Part shown: piece by piece, positions 8,666 to 20,568 of the stretch
Layout: each line of letters begins with the position of its first letter
Numbering within the stretch: the stretch's first letter is position 1
From: an uncultured Alphaproteobacteria bacterium
GTDB lineage: Bacteria; Pseudomonadota; Alphaproteobacteria; Micropepsales; Micropepsaceae
DNA: 64,000 nt
Reading direction: 5' to 3'
Assembly: GCA_903897605.1 (NCBI GenBank)
Contig: CAIUCH010000007.1
Location: forward strand, 1-64,000
Notes under the pieces: generated by a model
Seen by the model: only the letters and a program-made list of their open reading frames with translations
Databases searched by the model: none
Told to the model about the DNA's origin: nothing
Program-made: the position numbers and the translations under genes

Positions 8666-9406
8666 ATGATCGAAATTCAGAATCTCACCAAGCGTTTCGG
8701 CCCGGTCGCGGCGGTGACGGATCTCAGCCTGATCGTCAGGCCGGGGGAAGTGCTGGGATTCCTGGGGCCGAATGGCGCGGGCAAGTCCACCACCATGAAA
8801 ATGGCGACGGGCTATCTCGCTCCTGACCAAGGTTCGGTCCGCATCTGCGGCCACGACATCGTCAGCGACACCATCGCCGCCCAAAAGCGGCTGGGCTATC
8901 TGCCGGAAGGCGCGCCGGCCTATGGCGAAATGACGCCGCGCCAATTTCTTCATTTCATCACCGGAATTCGTGAATTGTCCGGCGCCGCGGCACGGACGGC
9001 GACCGAACGGGCCATTGCCGGCACCGAGCTTCAGGGCGTGCTGGATCAGCCGATCGAGACTCTGTCCAAGGGTTTTCGCCGCCGCGTCGGTCTGGCCCAG
9101 GCGATCCTCCACGATCCCGACGTGCTGATCCTCGACGAGCCCACCGATGGCCTCGACCCCAACCAGAAACACGCGGTGCGCGGCCTGATCCGCGGCATGG
9201 CCAAGGACAAGACCATCATCATCTCCACCCATCTTCTGGAAGAGGTGGAGGCGATCTGCACCCGCGCCGTCATCATCGATCAGGGCCGCATCGTCGCCGA
9301 CGCCACCCCAGCTGCCCTGGCGGGGCGCACGCCCAGCGGGCGGCTCGACGATATTTTCCGTCAGCTCACCACCGGCGACACCGTGGCAAGCGGAGCGGCG
9401 GCATGA
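8666..9406 (+). CDS. ABC transporter ATP-binding protein, GldA-like
   Basis: The 246-residue ATPase starts MIEIQNLTKRFG and has Walker A GPNGAGKSTT, a Q-loop in YLPEGAPAYGEMT, signature LSKGFRRR, Walker B VLILDEPTDGLDPNQ and switch histidine STHLLEE. The SKGFRRR signature and the following genes (ABC-2 permease, GldG-like protein, DUF4340) place it with the Gld-type exporters seen outside Bacteroidetes, where the substrate is unknown. The frame is open upstream to 8543, but the domain begins at this ATG. Its stop overlaps the permease start by four bases. Confidence 0.9.
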   Translation: MIEIQNLTKRFGPVAAVTDLSLIVRPGEVLGFLGPNGAGKSTTMKMATGYLAPDQGSVRICGHDIVSDTIAAQKRLGYLPEGAPAYGEMTPRQFLHFITGIRELSGAAARTATERAIAGTELQGVLDQPIETLSKGFRRRVGLAQAILHDPDVLILDEPTDGLDPNQKHAVRGLIRGMAKDKTIIISTHLLEEVEAICTRAVIIDQGRIVADATPAALAGRTPSGRLDDIFRQLTTGDTVASGAAA

Positions 9407-10137
9407 ATTTACTGTGGCCGGTTTTTGCGCGGGAGTTCAGATCGTATTTCGCGACCCCGCTCGCATTCGTCTTCATCGTCATCTTCCTGTTCGCGATGGG
9501 CGCATTCACTTTCTATGTCGGTCATTTCTACGACAATGGCGTCGCCGACCTTTCGGTCTTTTTCGGCTATCATCCCTGGCTGTATCTGTTCCTGGTGCCG
9601 GCGCTGGCGATGCGGCTCTGGGCCGAAGAGCGCCGCAGCGGGACGATGGAATTGCTGCTGACGCTTCCGGTTCCGCTCTGGGTCACGGTGCTGGGCAAGT
9701 TTCTTGCCGCCTGGGCCTTCACCGGACTGGCGTTGCTGCTCACCTTCCCGATCTGGCTGACGGTGAATTATCTCGGCCATCCCGACAATGGCGTAATCTT
9801 GGCTTCCTATGTCGGCAGTTTCCTGATGGCGGGGGCCTATTTGTCGATCGGCGCCTGCGTCTCTTCGGCCACTTCGAACCAGGTGATCGCCTTCATCATC
9901 AGCGTGGTGGTGTGCTTCCTGTTCACGATTTCCGGCGCGCCCCTGGTGCTGGATGCGTTTCGCGGCTGGGCGCCCCTGCCGCTGGTGGAAGCGATTTCGT
10001 CCTTCAGCTTCCTCACCCATTTTGCCGCCATCACGGCAGGCGTGATCGATCTGCGCGATGTCGTGTTCTTCTTTTCCCTGATCGGCCTGTTCCTGTATGC
10101 GAACATGCTGATCGTGGATCTGCGCAAGAGCGGCTGA
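9403..10137 (+). CDS. ABC-2 type permease, GldF-like
   Basis: The 244-residue protein has six predicted membrane segments and the ABC-2 signature features: an N-terminal FAREFRSYFATPLAFVF helix, the conserved RLWAEERRSGTMELLLTLPV coupling segment after the second helix, and a C-terminal helix ending in IVDLRKSG. It pairs with the ATPase before it (ATGA overlap) and the GldG-like protein starting two bases after its stop. The complex is presumably an exporter or extractor in the cytoplasmic membrane. Confidence 0.9.
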   Translation: MNLLWPVFAREFRSYFATPLAFVFIVIFLFAMGAFTFYVGHFYDNGVADLSVFFGYHPWLYLFLVPALAMRLWAEERRSGTMELLLTLPVPLWVTVLGKFLAAWAFTGLALLLTFPIWLTVNYLGHPDNGVILASYVGSFLMAGAYLSIGACVSSATSNQVIAFIISVVVCFLFTISGAPLVLDAFRGWAPLPLVEAISSFSFLTHFAAITAGVIDLRDVVFFFSLIGLFLYANMLIVDLRKSG

Positions 10138-10138
10138 T

Positions 10139-11947
10139 ATGATTTCCCGCCGCACCTATGCCTTTTCCGCCTTGGCGCTGGCCGCGCTCCTGTTCGTCGG
10201 CATCAACATCCTTGCCGGCAATTTCTTCACCGGCGCGCGGCTGGACCTCACCCGGAACGGCCAATTCACTTTGAGCCGGGGCACCCGCGATATCCTGGTC
10301 AAGCTGCAAGAGCCGGTGACCTTGAAATTCTATTACTCGCGGACGACGGGCGCGCGCTATGCCTCCACCGCGTCCTACGCCAAGCGGGTGCGCGATCTTC
10401 TGGATGAGTATGTGGCGCTTGGCCATGGCAAGTTGATCCTGCAGGAAATCGACCCCGAACCCTTCACGCCGGAGGAAGATCAGGCTGGCGCGGCCGGACT
10501 GACGCCCGCGCCCACCGACCGGGGCGATGTGGTCTATTTCGGGCTCTCCGGCTCCAACAGCATCGACGGGCATCAGACCATCGCGTATTTCGCCGCGGCA
10601 CGTGAGGCGTATCTGGAATATGATCTCTCCGCGCTGATCTATCATTTGGCGACGCCCAAGAAACCCGCGATCGGACTTCTCACCGCGCTGCCGGTGATGG
10701 GCGCGCCGCAAAATCCGCAACCGCTGGCGGCCTATGCCGCGCTGGCACAGGAATATGACGTCACCACCCTGACCAATGATTTCACCGCGATCCCCGCCAA
10801 TATCGATCTGCTGGTGCTGGCGCATCCGCAGCAATTGTCGCCGCCCCAATTGCTGGCAATCGACAATTTTGTGCTTGGCGGCCATCGCGCCCTGATCTTC
10901 GTCGATCCTTTGTCGGAACTGGCGCAGCAGGGCGGACCGCAATCGGCGCTGTCGTCCGACCTGGGTCCGTTGCTGCATAGTTGGGGCGTGGACTTTCCTG
11001 CCAACATGGTGCTGCTGGATCGCGCTTCGGCGCAGCAGGTGGCGGCGGGGAGCGATCCGCGCGAGCCGTCCATCGCCTATCCGATCTGGCTGCATCTGAC
11101 GCCGCAGGATTTCGATCCGCGCGATCCCGTTACCGCCTCGCTGCAAAACATTAACATGGCCACGGCCGGCGAAATCGCGCCGCTGCGAGGCGCAACCACC
11201 ATCTTTCACACTCTGATTTCCTCGTCCGACCAAGCCAACATGATGGACCGCGCCCAGTTGATGAATTTGCGCGATCCCAGCCACCTGATCGACGCGGTGC
11301 GCCCCACCGGCGTGCGCTATGCCTTGGCCGCGCGCATCACCGGTCCTGCCCAAACTGCCTTCCCCAACGCGCCCGGCGCGGTGGCGAAAGGCAATGTGCA
11401 ACTCATGATCATCGCCGACAGCGATGTTTGGGATGATCGCTTCTGGGTCCATGTCTCCAATCAGCTGGGCCGCCCGGTGGCCGATCCTTTTGCCGACAAT
11501 GGCGCCCTTATCCTCAACGCGGTGGAAAACCTCACCGGTTCGGACGATCTGATATCCCTGCGTACCCGCGCTTCCAGCGACCGGCCTTTCACGGTGGTGC
11601 AGGCGCTGCGCCAGACCGCCGAGGTCAAATATCGCGAAACCGAAACCGCGCTTCAATCCAGCCTGACTCAAGCACAGCAAGCCCTGCGGCAACTGCAACA
11701 AGGCGCCGGCGGCAACGCCATCACCCTGACGCAGAAACAGAAGGATGAGATCGATCGCCTGCGCCGCGGCATGGCCGAAACGCGCGGACAGTTGCGCGAT
11801 GTGCAGCACAATCTTCGCGCCGAGGTGGATGCCTTGGGCAACCGTCTGGCCTTTCTCAACATCTTCGGCGTGCCGATCCTGGTCGGGGCCTTCGCGCTGG
11901 TCCTGGGCCTGATCCGCCGCGGGCGCCGCGCGCGGAGGACGGCATGA
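10139..11947 (+). CDS. GldG-like ABC-type transport auxiliary protein
   Basis: The 602-residue protein has one N-terminal membrane helix (about 8-27), a DLTRNGQFTLSRGTRDIL segment typical of the GldG/IFT52-like ABC_transp_aux family, a large periplasmic body, a coiled-coil stretch near 490-570 with Gln- and Arg-rich heptads, and a C-terminal helix (about 572-592) before a poly-basic tail. Together with the ATPase and permease it forms the three-part Gld-type transporter. In Bacteroidetes these proteins serve gliding; no gliding genes are seen here, so the role is open. Confidence 0.85.
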   Translation: MISRRTYAFSALALAALLFVGINILAGNFFTGARLDLTRNGQFTLSRGTRDILVKLQEPVTLKFYYSRTTGARYASTASYAKRVRDLLDEYVALGHGKLILQEIDPEPFTPEEDQAGAAGLTPAPTDRGDVVYFGLSGSNSIDGHQTIAYFAAAREAYLEYDLSALIYHLATPKKPAIGLLTALPVMGAPQNPQPLAAYAALAQEYDVTTLTNDFTAIPANIDLLVLAHPQQLSPPQLLAIDNFVLGGHRALIFVDPLSELAQQGGPQSALSSDLGPLLHSWGVDFPANMVLLDRASAQQVAAGSDPREPSIAYPIWLHLTPQDFDPRDPVTASLQNINMATAGEIAPLRGATTIFHTLISSSDQANMMDRAQLMNLRDPSHLIDAVRPTGVRYALAARITGPAQTAFPNAPGAVAKGNVQLMIIADSDVWDDRFWVHVSNQLGRPVADPFADNGALILNAVENLTGSDDLISLRTRASSDRPFTVVQALRQTAEVKYRETETALQSSLTQAQQALRQLQQGAGGNAITLTQKQKDEIDRLRRGMAETRGQLRDVQHNLRAEVDALGNRLAFLNIFGVPILVGAFALVLGLIRRGRRARRTA

Positions 11948-13044
11948 CCGATTTTCGCCGCCGCAATCTGATCGTATTGGGCGCGCTGGCCATTCTCAGT
12001 ATCGCCCTCGCCGCCATCGTGCTGAGTGTCCGGGCCAAGGAGAGCCGGGCGCGTTTTGCGCCCGGCGAATTCCTGCCGGGATTTGCCACACGCGTGAAGG
12101 AGGCCGCACGGATCCATATTGTCTCCCATGACGGCGCCTTCGACATCAATTATCAACCCGCCAAGGGTTGGGTGCTTCCGGCGCGGGGCAATTATCCCGC
12201 CGATTTCGACCAGGTGCGTCACACTCTGATCGGTCTGGCGACCCTGGAGTCCGTCGAGCCCAAGACGGCGCGGGCCGACTGGCTATCCTTTGTCGGGCTG
12301 GACACGCCGCCCAAGGGCGACGGCATTGCCATCACGGTGACCGACAAATCCGATCATGCGTTGGCCGCCGTCATCATCGGTCATGCCGCCGATCTGGACA
12401 GCGCCCAGGGCGGCAGCGGCGTATTTGTCCGCCATCCTGGCGACAACCAAAGCTATCTTGCCCGCACCGTCTTCGCCCTGCACGGCAATGTCGCCGACTG
12501 GCTGGAAACCGGCGTGATGACGATCGAACCGGCGCGGCTTAACACCGTCACCATCACGCCGGCGGACGGCGCCGCATTCACGGTGATGCGCGATCATCCC
12601 TCGGACCGGGAATACAAGCTGCAAGGCGCGCCCGCGCCCAAGGGGTTGCTGATCAATCCCGTCAGCATCAACCTGATCCCCCAATTGATCACGGAATTCG
12701 CTTTTGTGGATGTCGCACCCGCCTCGCAGATCGACTTCTCCAAGGCCGCGCATCTGACCGCCCATACCTTCGACATGCAGAATGTCCATATGGACGCCGT
12801 ATCCGTGAAGGGCGTGGTCTGGGTCCGGATTTCGGCGCAAGCCGATCCCGGCACCCCCACCATGCAGCGCCAGGAAGCCGGGATGATTACTGCGCGCGCC
12901 GCCGGATGGGCTTATAAGCTGTCGCCGGACAAGGGGCGGCTATTGCTGATGAAGCGCGACGAGCTCATGACCAAGGCGGATGCCGGCGGGCCCCCGGGCC
13001 AGCCTGTGCTGCCGCCCGGCATGTCCTTTGGCGCACCCAACTGA
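11944..13044 (+). CDS. DUF4340 domain-containing protein
   Basis: The 366-residue protein has an N-terminal membrane anchor (about 9-29) and a periplasmic region with repeated beta-rich DUF4340 modules, including GWVLPARGNYPADFDQVRHTL-like sequence. DUF4340 proteins habitually follow GldG-like genes and are thought to be an accessory subunit of the same transporter. It overlaps the GldG-like gene by four bases and the Rieske oxygenase gene by one base. The function beyond this context is unknown. Confidence 0.85.
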   Translation: MTDFRRRNLIVLGALAILSIALAAIVLSVRAKESRARFAPGEFLPGFATRVKEAARIHIVSHDGAFDINYQPAKGWVLPARGNYPADFDQVRHTLIGLATLESVEPKTARADWLSFVGLDTPPKGDGIAITVTDKSDHALAAVIIGHAADLDSAQGGSGVFVRHPGDNQSYLARTVFALHGNVADWLETGVMTIEPARLNTVTITPADGAAFTVMRDHPSDREYKLQGAPAPKGLLINPVSINLIPQLITEFAFVDVAPASQIDFSKAAHLTAHTFDMQNVHMDAVSVKGVVWVRISAQADPGTPTMQRQEAGMITARAAGWAYKLSPDKGRLLLMKRDELMTKADAGGPPGQPVLPPGMSFGAPN

Positions 13045-14156
13045 TGGCCGCTGAAGCCGAACCTCTGCGTGGCCTCTGGTACATGCCTGCGCTGGCGTCC
13101 AGCTTGGCGCCAGGACAGATGCGCCGCGAAATGCTGCTGGGCGAGCCGCTGCTGCTAGGCCGCATGCGCGACGGACAGCCATTCGCCATGCGCGATATCT
13201 GCCCCCATCGTGGGGTGCCGCTGTCGGCCGGAAAGATCCTGGCCGAGAACACCATCGAATGCCCCTATCATGGCTGGCGCTTTCGCCGCGACGGTGTCTG
13301 CAGCGCGATCCCGTCGCTGGTCGAGGGCCAGGACCTGGATCCCAACAAGATCCGTGTACGGCATTATCCCGTGCGCGAGCAGGACGGCCTGCTCTGGGTC
13401 TATGTCGCGGCCAAGAACGAAGCTCCGGTATCGGAGCCGCCGAGAGTACCAAATGTGGATTCCCGGAGTATCGGCCAGGAAAAGTACGGCCCCGACTCGG
13501 AAACACGGGGCCGTGATTTTCCGTCCGGCCGTGCGACCAACCAAAAACCGCGCTGGACCGATATCCAGGACTTTCCCTGCGGGATCGACCATGCCGTGAT
13601 CGGGCTGATGGACCCGGTCCATGCCGCTTATGTCCATGACCATTGGTGGTGGAAACGTCCGCAGCGCCTGAAGGAAAAACACTACGCGCCCTTGCCGACC
13701 GGCTTTGCGATGACGCCCCACAAGCCGTCAAAGCCCGCGTACAAGCTGCTCGGCGACGTCACCACCGAGATCACCTTCGAGCTGCCTTCCACCCGCTTCG
13801 AGATCATCAAGGGCAAGCTGTTCGGCAAAGCCTTCACAGTGATCGGCCTGACGCTCTGCACGCCTCGGGATGGCGAGACGACGTCCGTCATCCAAGTCTT
13901 TTACTGGCCGGGCTGGCTGTTCTTCATCCGCCCCTTTTTCATGATCTTGGGCCCCACCTTCATCGCCGACGACCGCAAGATCGTGGAATTGCAGCGCGAG
14001 GGCCTGAGATTTTCCCCGAATCTGATGCTGATCCAGGATTCCGACCAGCCGGCGATCTGGTACCACCGGGTCAAGAAGGCCTGGGCGGAATCGCTCGAAT
14101 CCGGCACGGAATTCGTCAATCCTGTGCAGGAACGGATCCTGCGCTGGAAAAGCTGA
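13044..14156 (+). CDS. Rieske [2Fe-2S] aromatic ring-hydroxylating oxygenase, alpha subunit-like
   Basis: The 370-residue protein has a Rieske centre CPHRG (Cys53, His55) and CPYHGW (Cys73, His76), then the mononuclear iron region IDHAVIGLMDPVHAAYVH with ligands His193 and His198. This is the VanA/PobA-like class of one-component oxygenases that demethylate or hydroxylate aromatic or cyclic substrates using an external reductase. Residues about 142-165 are foreign: they are encoded by a palindromic repeat (13467-13540) read in frame between the Rieske and catalytic domains. The gene ends the Gld-type ABC operon (one-base overlap). No dedicated reductase is adjacent; the ferredoxin pair at 29.6-31.1 kb is a candidate by inference only. 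Confidence 0.88.
   Translation: MAAEAEPLRGLWYMPALASSLAPGQMRREMLLGEPLLLGRMRDGQPFAMRDICPHRGVPLSAGKILAENTIECPYHGWRFRRDGVCSAIPSLVEGQDLDPNKIRVRHYPVREQDGLLWVYVAAKNEAPVSEPPRVPNVDSRSIGQEKYGPDSETRGRDFPSGRATNQKPRWTDIQDFPCGIDHAVIGLMDPVHAAYVHDHWWWKRPQRLKEKHYAPLPTGFAMTPHKPSKPAYKLLGDVTTEITFELPSTRFEIIKGKLFGKAFTVIGLTLCTPRDGETTSVIQVFYWPGWLFFIRPFFMILGPTFIADDRKIVELQREGLRFSPNLMLIQDSDQPAIWYHRVKKAWAESLESGTEFVNPVQERILRWKS
13467..13540 (+). repeat. Palindromic coding repeat, copy 1 (inside Rieske oxygenase)
   Basis: The ends are GGCCAGGAAAAG (13473-13484) and TTTTCCGTCCGGCC (13517-13530), an imperfect inverted repeat. The middle has its own perfect 9-base inverted repeat, ACGGCCCCG (13486-13494) and CGGGGCCGT (13506-13514). 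Read in the host frame it encodes SIGQEK, a variable stretch, and FPSGRATN. The same ends recur at 18907-18974 (opposite strand) and 39822-39874. Confidence 0.85.
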
Positions 14157-14284
14157 CCGGCCCTTCCGATTCAGGGTTGCAGCGGACGGCAGGACCATCT
14201 AGACGGTCCCCTTAACCTACAACTTGGCCGGCCCCCAAAGCGCTTCATCGCGCGGGTCCGTCCGCGCGCGCCAAAAGAGACGAG

Positions 14285-17635
<3,351 letters not shown>

Positions 17636-17706
17636 CACCCAAATCTTACAAAAACCCAGCACGATCAATGTTTTATGGCGGTACTGAGACCCCATTCCGG
17701 ACCATC

Positions 17707-17737
17707 TGGCCGGACGGAGGGTTCTTTTGGCCCAACG
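17707..17737 (-). repeat. Degenerate copy of the palindromic repeat before greA
   Basis: Read on the minus strand, this stretch has GGGCCAAAAG followed by TCCGTCCGGCC, matching the left and right arms of the repeat with nearly all of the middle missing. Its minus-strand translation, GQKNPPSG, resembles the GQEK...PSG peptide of the full copies. It lies over the possible TTG start and ribosome site of greA. It is short, so chance similarity is possible. Confidence 0.4.
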
Positions 17738-17750
17738 GGATTCGACGGCA

Positions 17751-18224
17751 ATGGAAAAAATTCCCATGACGGCTTCTGGCTTCAAAGGCCTGGAGGACGA
17801 ACTGAACCGGCTCAAGAATGTGGATCGCCATGAAATCATCAAGGCGATCTCGGAGGCGCGCGCCCATGGCGACCTGTCGGAGAATGCCGAGTATCACGCC
17901 GCCAAGGAACGCCAGAGTTTCATCGAAGGCCGGGTCATGGAACTGGAAGACCAGATCGGCCGCGCCGAAGTGATCGATATTTCCAAATTGTCGGGCGCCA
18001 GCGTGAAGTTCGGCGCCACCGTCACCCTGGTGGATGAAGACACCGACCAGAAGCGCAAATACCAGATCGTGGGAGATGTGGAATCCGACGCCAAGAAGGG
18101 CCGCATCTCGCTCTCCTCGCCCATCGCGCGCGCCCTGATCGGCAAGAGCAAGGGCGATACGGTCGAAGTGGCCGCGCCGGGCGGCGCCCGCTCCTACGAA
18201 ATTCTGAAGGTCGAGTTCGTCTGA
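17751..18224 (+). CDS. greA: Transcription elongation factor GreA
   Basis: With the ATG at 17751 the protein has 157 residues, the normal GreA length, and shows the N-terminal coiled coil with [14 protein letters not shown] (tip acidic residues that chelate Mg2+ in the RNA polymerase active site) and the C-terminal FKBP-like domain ending in [13 protein letters not shown]. GreA rescues backtracked RNA polymerase by stimulating cleavage of the nascent transcript. An in-frame TTG at 17727 has a GGAGG six bases before it and would add eight residues, so the start is not certain. A degenerate palindromic repeat lies just upstream. Confidence 0.95.
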   Translation: MEKIPMTASGFKGLEDELNRLKNVDRHEIIKAISEARAHGDLSENAEYHAAKERQSFIEGRVMELEDQIGRAEVIDISKLSGASVKFGATVTLVDEDTDQKRKYQIVGDVESDAKKGRISLSSPIARALIGKSKGDTVEVAAPGGARSYEILKVEFV

Positions 18225-18228
18225 ATCG

Positions 18229-18903
18229 TCAGACGATGCCAAATCGCTTCACGCGCGCGCGATAGCTTTCATATTCGGGATAGGCGGCGCGCAAGACGCG
18301 TTCCTCGAAGACCGTGCGCAACACCTGCAACACGGTCACGCCCAGCGCCAGCATCGCCGCCCAGGGTTGGGCGAACTGGATGGTGGTGCCGAGCAGGGTC
18401 AGAAACTCCAGCACATAAAGCGGATGCCGGGCCCAGCGATAAGGTCCCGACGTCACCAAGCTGCGCGCTTCCGGCATGATCGAAAAGGACTTTCCCAATC
18501 GCGCCAGCACCACGGCCGAACCCAGACCGCCCACCAGCAACAAGGCGACGGCAACCATTTGCCAGGGCAAGGACAGGCTGACCGGCTTCAAATGTAGAAT
18601 GCCGACGCCCAGAAAGGTGCCGGCAAAGCCGCAAAGCCGCGGCAACACGCCTGGCGAACGGCTCACGGGCTCCGTCCGCACCACGATCAGGTAAATCAAC
18701 AGGAGATTGAACGCGACGGCCGCGAACAGCGCGAAGAATCGCATATTCGCCAAGAGGCTGTCGGGCTGCATCAGAACCGCCCGGGCATCGGCGGCAAGAT
18801 TGGGCCGCAGTTGCACCGTGCTGTAACCGAACCACAGAATTAGCGGCAGGCCCGCTATCAGATCGTAGAGTTTGCCGCGGCGGAATTCCTGCAGGTCAGT
18901 CAT
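18229..18903 (-). CDS. Isoprenylcysteine carboxyl methyltransferase / phospholipid methyltransferase-like membrane protein
   Basis: The 224-residue protein has about five membrane helices and the ICMT/PEMT-type C-terminus: SGPYRWARHPLYVLEFL, a helix, then EERVLRAAYPEYESYRARVKRF. This signature binds S-adenosylmethionine and the substrate headgroup at the membrane face. In bacteria such proteins methylate phosphatidylethanolamine, or have unknown substrates. Its ATG overlaps the TAA of the upstream methyltransferase gene (TAATG), so the two form an operon convergent with greA; the stops are only four bases apart. Confidence 0.8.
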   Translation of the reverse strand: MTDLQEFRRGKLYDLIAGLPLILWFGYSTVQLRPNLAADARAVLMQPDSLLANMRFFALFAAVAFNLLLIYLIVVRTEPVSRSPGVLPRLCGFAGTFLGVGILHLKPVSLSLPWQMVAVALLLVGGLGSAVVLARLGKSFSIMPEARSLVTSGPYRWARHPLYVLEFLTLLGTTIQFAQPWAAMLALGVTVLQVLRTVFEERVLRAAYPEYESYRARVKRFGIV

Positions 18904-19772
18904 TATTTGGTCGCACGGCCGGACGGAAAACCGCTTCGCGCATTGGGCGCTTCACACTTTTCCTGGCCGATGCTCCCTTCTCGTCTCGCCACCAGCGCCA
19001 CCATTTCCGCGATCTCCGTGAAGCGCCCTTCCGGGGAAAGCGCGCGCAACCGGTCGCGCAACTCGGCTTCGAAATCGTCGGTCCGCGTGCCCAGCTTTTC
19101 GGACGACGTGGTGGATTGCGAAAAGGCCCGTCCGACAATCTCGTCTTCGGTGATCGGTTTGCGGATGGTCACGCTCAGTCCGTCCAGCTTCGTGAAGACG
19201 GATTGATAGAGCGATGTCTCATAGCGGCGATGTCCCAGCGCCTTGCGCTCCGCGATATGCGGCTGGGCGGCGCGGCCATATCGATCGCCCACCTTGCACA
19301 AAATCTTGAACCACTGATTTTCAGGGAGCACCGGATGCGCATCATGGAAGAACACCACCGCGCCGCCTGGAACCAATATCCGGTCCAGCATGGCGAGAGT
19401 CGCCAGCCGGTCCATCCAGTGAAACGCCCGGCCGATACTGACCACACGGTAGGGACCCATCTGGGGCACAAGATCGTAGGAACCGCCCTGCCAAAGGGTA
19501 AGCGTTACACCGGCAGTCTGGGCAGCCGCCTGCGCCGCCGCCAGCATCCGTGGCTCGGGATCGGCGGCGGTGACGTCCATGCCGGCTCGGGCGAAGGGCA
19601 GCGACAACGATCCGGGGCCGCATCCCAGGTCCAGCACCGCGTTGCCTGGGGCGAGCCCCAACAACGCCACCACGCGCGCGATCAGGCACTCGGGGTAGCT
19701 CAGCCGATAACGCTCATAATAGGGTACCGCGCTTTGAAAACGGCGCGGTTCATAGGGAACGGGTCGGTCCAT
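18903..19772 (-). CDS. Class I SAM-dependent methyltransferase with repeat-derived C-terminus
   Basis: The 289-residue protein has a Rossmann methyltransferase core: motif [13 protein letters not shown] (about residues 46-57), acidic loop DVTAADPEP, and motif IV region [11 protein letters not shown], typical of the Methyltransf_11 class. The substrate is unknown. The last 24 residues, GSIGQEK...FPSGRATK, come from the palindromic repeat at 18907-18974, and the stop codon TAA lies directly after it, overlapping the next gene's ATG. The repeat appears to have replaced or extended the native C-terminus. The enzyme may still fold, since the catalytic core ends well before this tail. Confidence 0.85.
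   Translation of the reverse strand: MDRPVPYEPRRFQSAVPYYERYRLSYPECLIARVVALLGLAPGNAVLDLGCGPGSLSLPFARAGMDVTAADPEPRMLAAAQAAAQTAGVTLTLWQGGSYDLVPQMGPYRVVSIGRAFHWMDRLATLAMLDRILVPGGAVVFFHDAHPVLPENQWFKILCKVGDRYGRAAQPHIAERKALGHRRYETSLYQSVFTKLDGLSVTIRKPITEDEIVGRAFSQSTTSSEKLGTRTDDFEAELRDRLRALSPEGRFTEIAEMVALVARREGSIGQEKCEAPNARSGFPSGRATK
18907..18974 (-). repeat. Palindromic coding repeat, copy 2 (C-terminus of methyltransferase)
   Basis: On the minus strand it begins AGCATCGGCCAGGAAAAGT and ends TTTTCCGTCCGGCCGTGCG plus ACCAA. The ends match copy 1 base for base over most of their length, while the middle is different. It is read in the same frame as copy 1, giving SIGQEK, a variable stretch and FPSGRATK, followed at once by TAA. 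Confidence 0.85.
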
Positions 19773-19857
19773 AGGAAGTTCTCAAAAGTTCCATAAGTCT
19801 TTGCTTTGCCGGTCAGGGCCTTATACTAAGACCTGCCGCGACCCGCCTGGAAATTTT

Positions 19858-20559
19858 ATGGCCAATATTGCCCTTGTCGACGACGATAAGAATATTCTGG
19901 AATCGGTCACCATGCTGCTGGAGCAGGAGGGCTATCAGGTCCGCAGCTTTTCCGACCCTGCCGCGGCCTTGACCGCGCTCACTACCACGCCGCCCGATCT
20001 GGCCGTTCTGGACATCAAGATGCCGCGCATGGATGGGCTGGAGCTGCTCCGCCGCCTGCGCCAGGGCGCACCCGATCTTCCGGTCATCTTTCTGACTTCC
20101 AAGGACGAAGAAATCGACGAGTTGATGGGCCTGAATGCCGGCGCCGACGACTATATCCGCAAGCCCTTCTCGCAGCGTCTGCTGCTGGAGCGGGTGCGGG
20201 CGGTGCTGCGCCGCGCCGAAGCCAAAAGCGCGCCCGCCGCACCCGGAGAGCAGAAGAAGGAAGCGCTGGTGCGCGGCAAGCTCGCGCTCGATCCCCAGCG
20301 CCATGAATGCACCTGGGAGGGCAAGCCGGTGCGCCCCACCGTCACCGAATTCCTGATCTTGCAGGCGCTGGCGCAGCGGCCAGGCTTTGTCAAAAGCCGC
20401 GACAGCCTGATGGACGCGGCTTATGACGACCAAGTCTATGTCGACGACCGCACCATCGACAGCCACATCAAGCGGTTGCGCAAGAAATTCAAGGTCGTGG
20501 CCGACGATTTCGATGCCATCGAGACGCTTTACGGCGTGGGCTATCGCTACAAGGAGTAA
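19858..20559 (+). CDS. chvI: Response regulator ChvI
   Basis: The 233-residue OmpR-family regulator has a receiver domain with VDDD (residues 7-10), phosphoacceptor Asp52 in [11 protein letters not shown], Thr80/Ser81 and Lys102 in IRKPF, and a C-terminal winged helix ending in [11 protein letters not shown]. Together with ChvG it senses envelope stress or acid in alphaproteobacteria and controls surface polysaccharide and virulence or symbiosis genes. The ATG at 19858 gives the normal N-terminus; an open frame upstream to 19801 lacks support. A TATACT-like -10 element lies near 19822. The chvG ribosome site overlaps its last codons. Confidence 0.93.
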   Translation: MANIALVDDDKNILESVTMLLEQEGYQVRSFSDPAAALTALTTTPPDLAVLDIKMPRMDGLELLRRLRQGAPDLPVIFLTSKDEEIDELMGLNAGADDYIRKPFSQRLLLERVRAVLRRAEAKSAPAAPGEQKKEALVRGKLALDPQRHECTWEGKPVRPTVTEFLILQALAQRPGFVKSRDSLMDAAYDDQVYVDDRTIDSHIKRLRKKFKVVADDFDAIETLYGVGYRYKE

Positions 20560-20568
20560 GCGGCGCTG
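20551..20568 (+). promoter_or_regulatory. Ribosome site pointing to a CTG start for chvG
   Basis: AAGGAG at 20551-20556, within the last codons of chvI, lies nine bases before an in-frame CTG at 20566. No ATG, GTG or TTG occurs in this frame between the chvI stop (20557-20559) and TTG 20617, which has no good ribosome site and would cut the first membrane helix. Confidence 0.5.

Noticed and set aside
10031-11809. 592-codon frame antisense to the GldG-like gene
   Set aside because: Composition is His/Gln/Arg-rich, as expected for an antisense shadow of a GC-rich gene.
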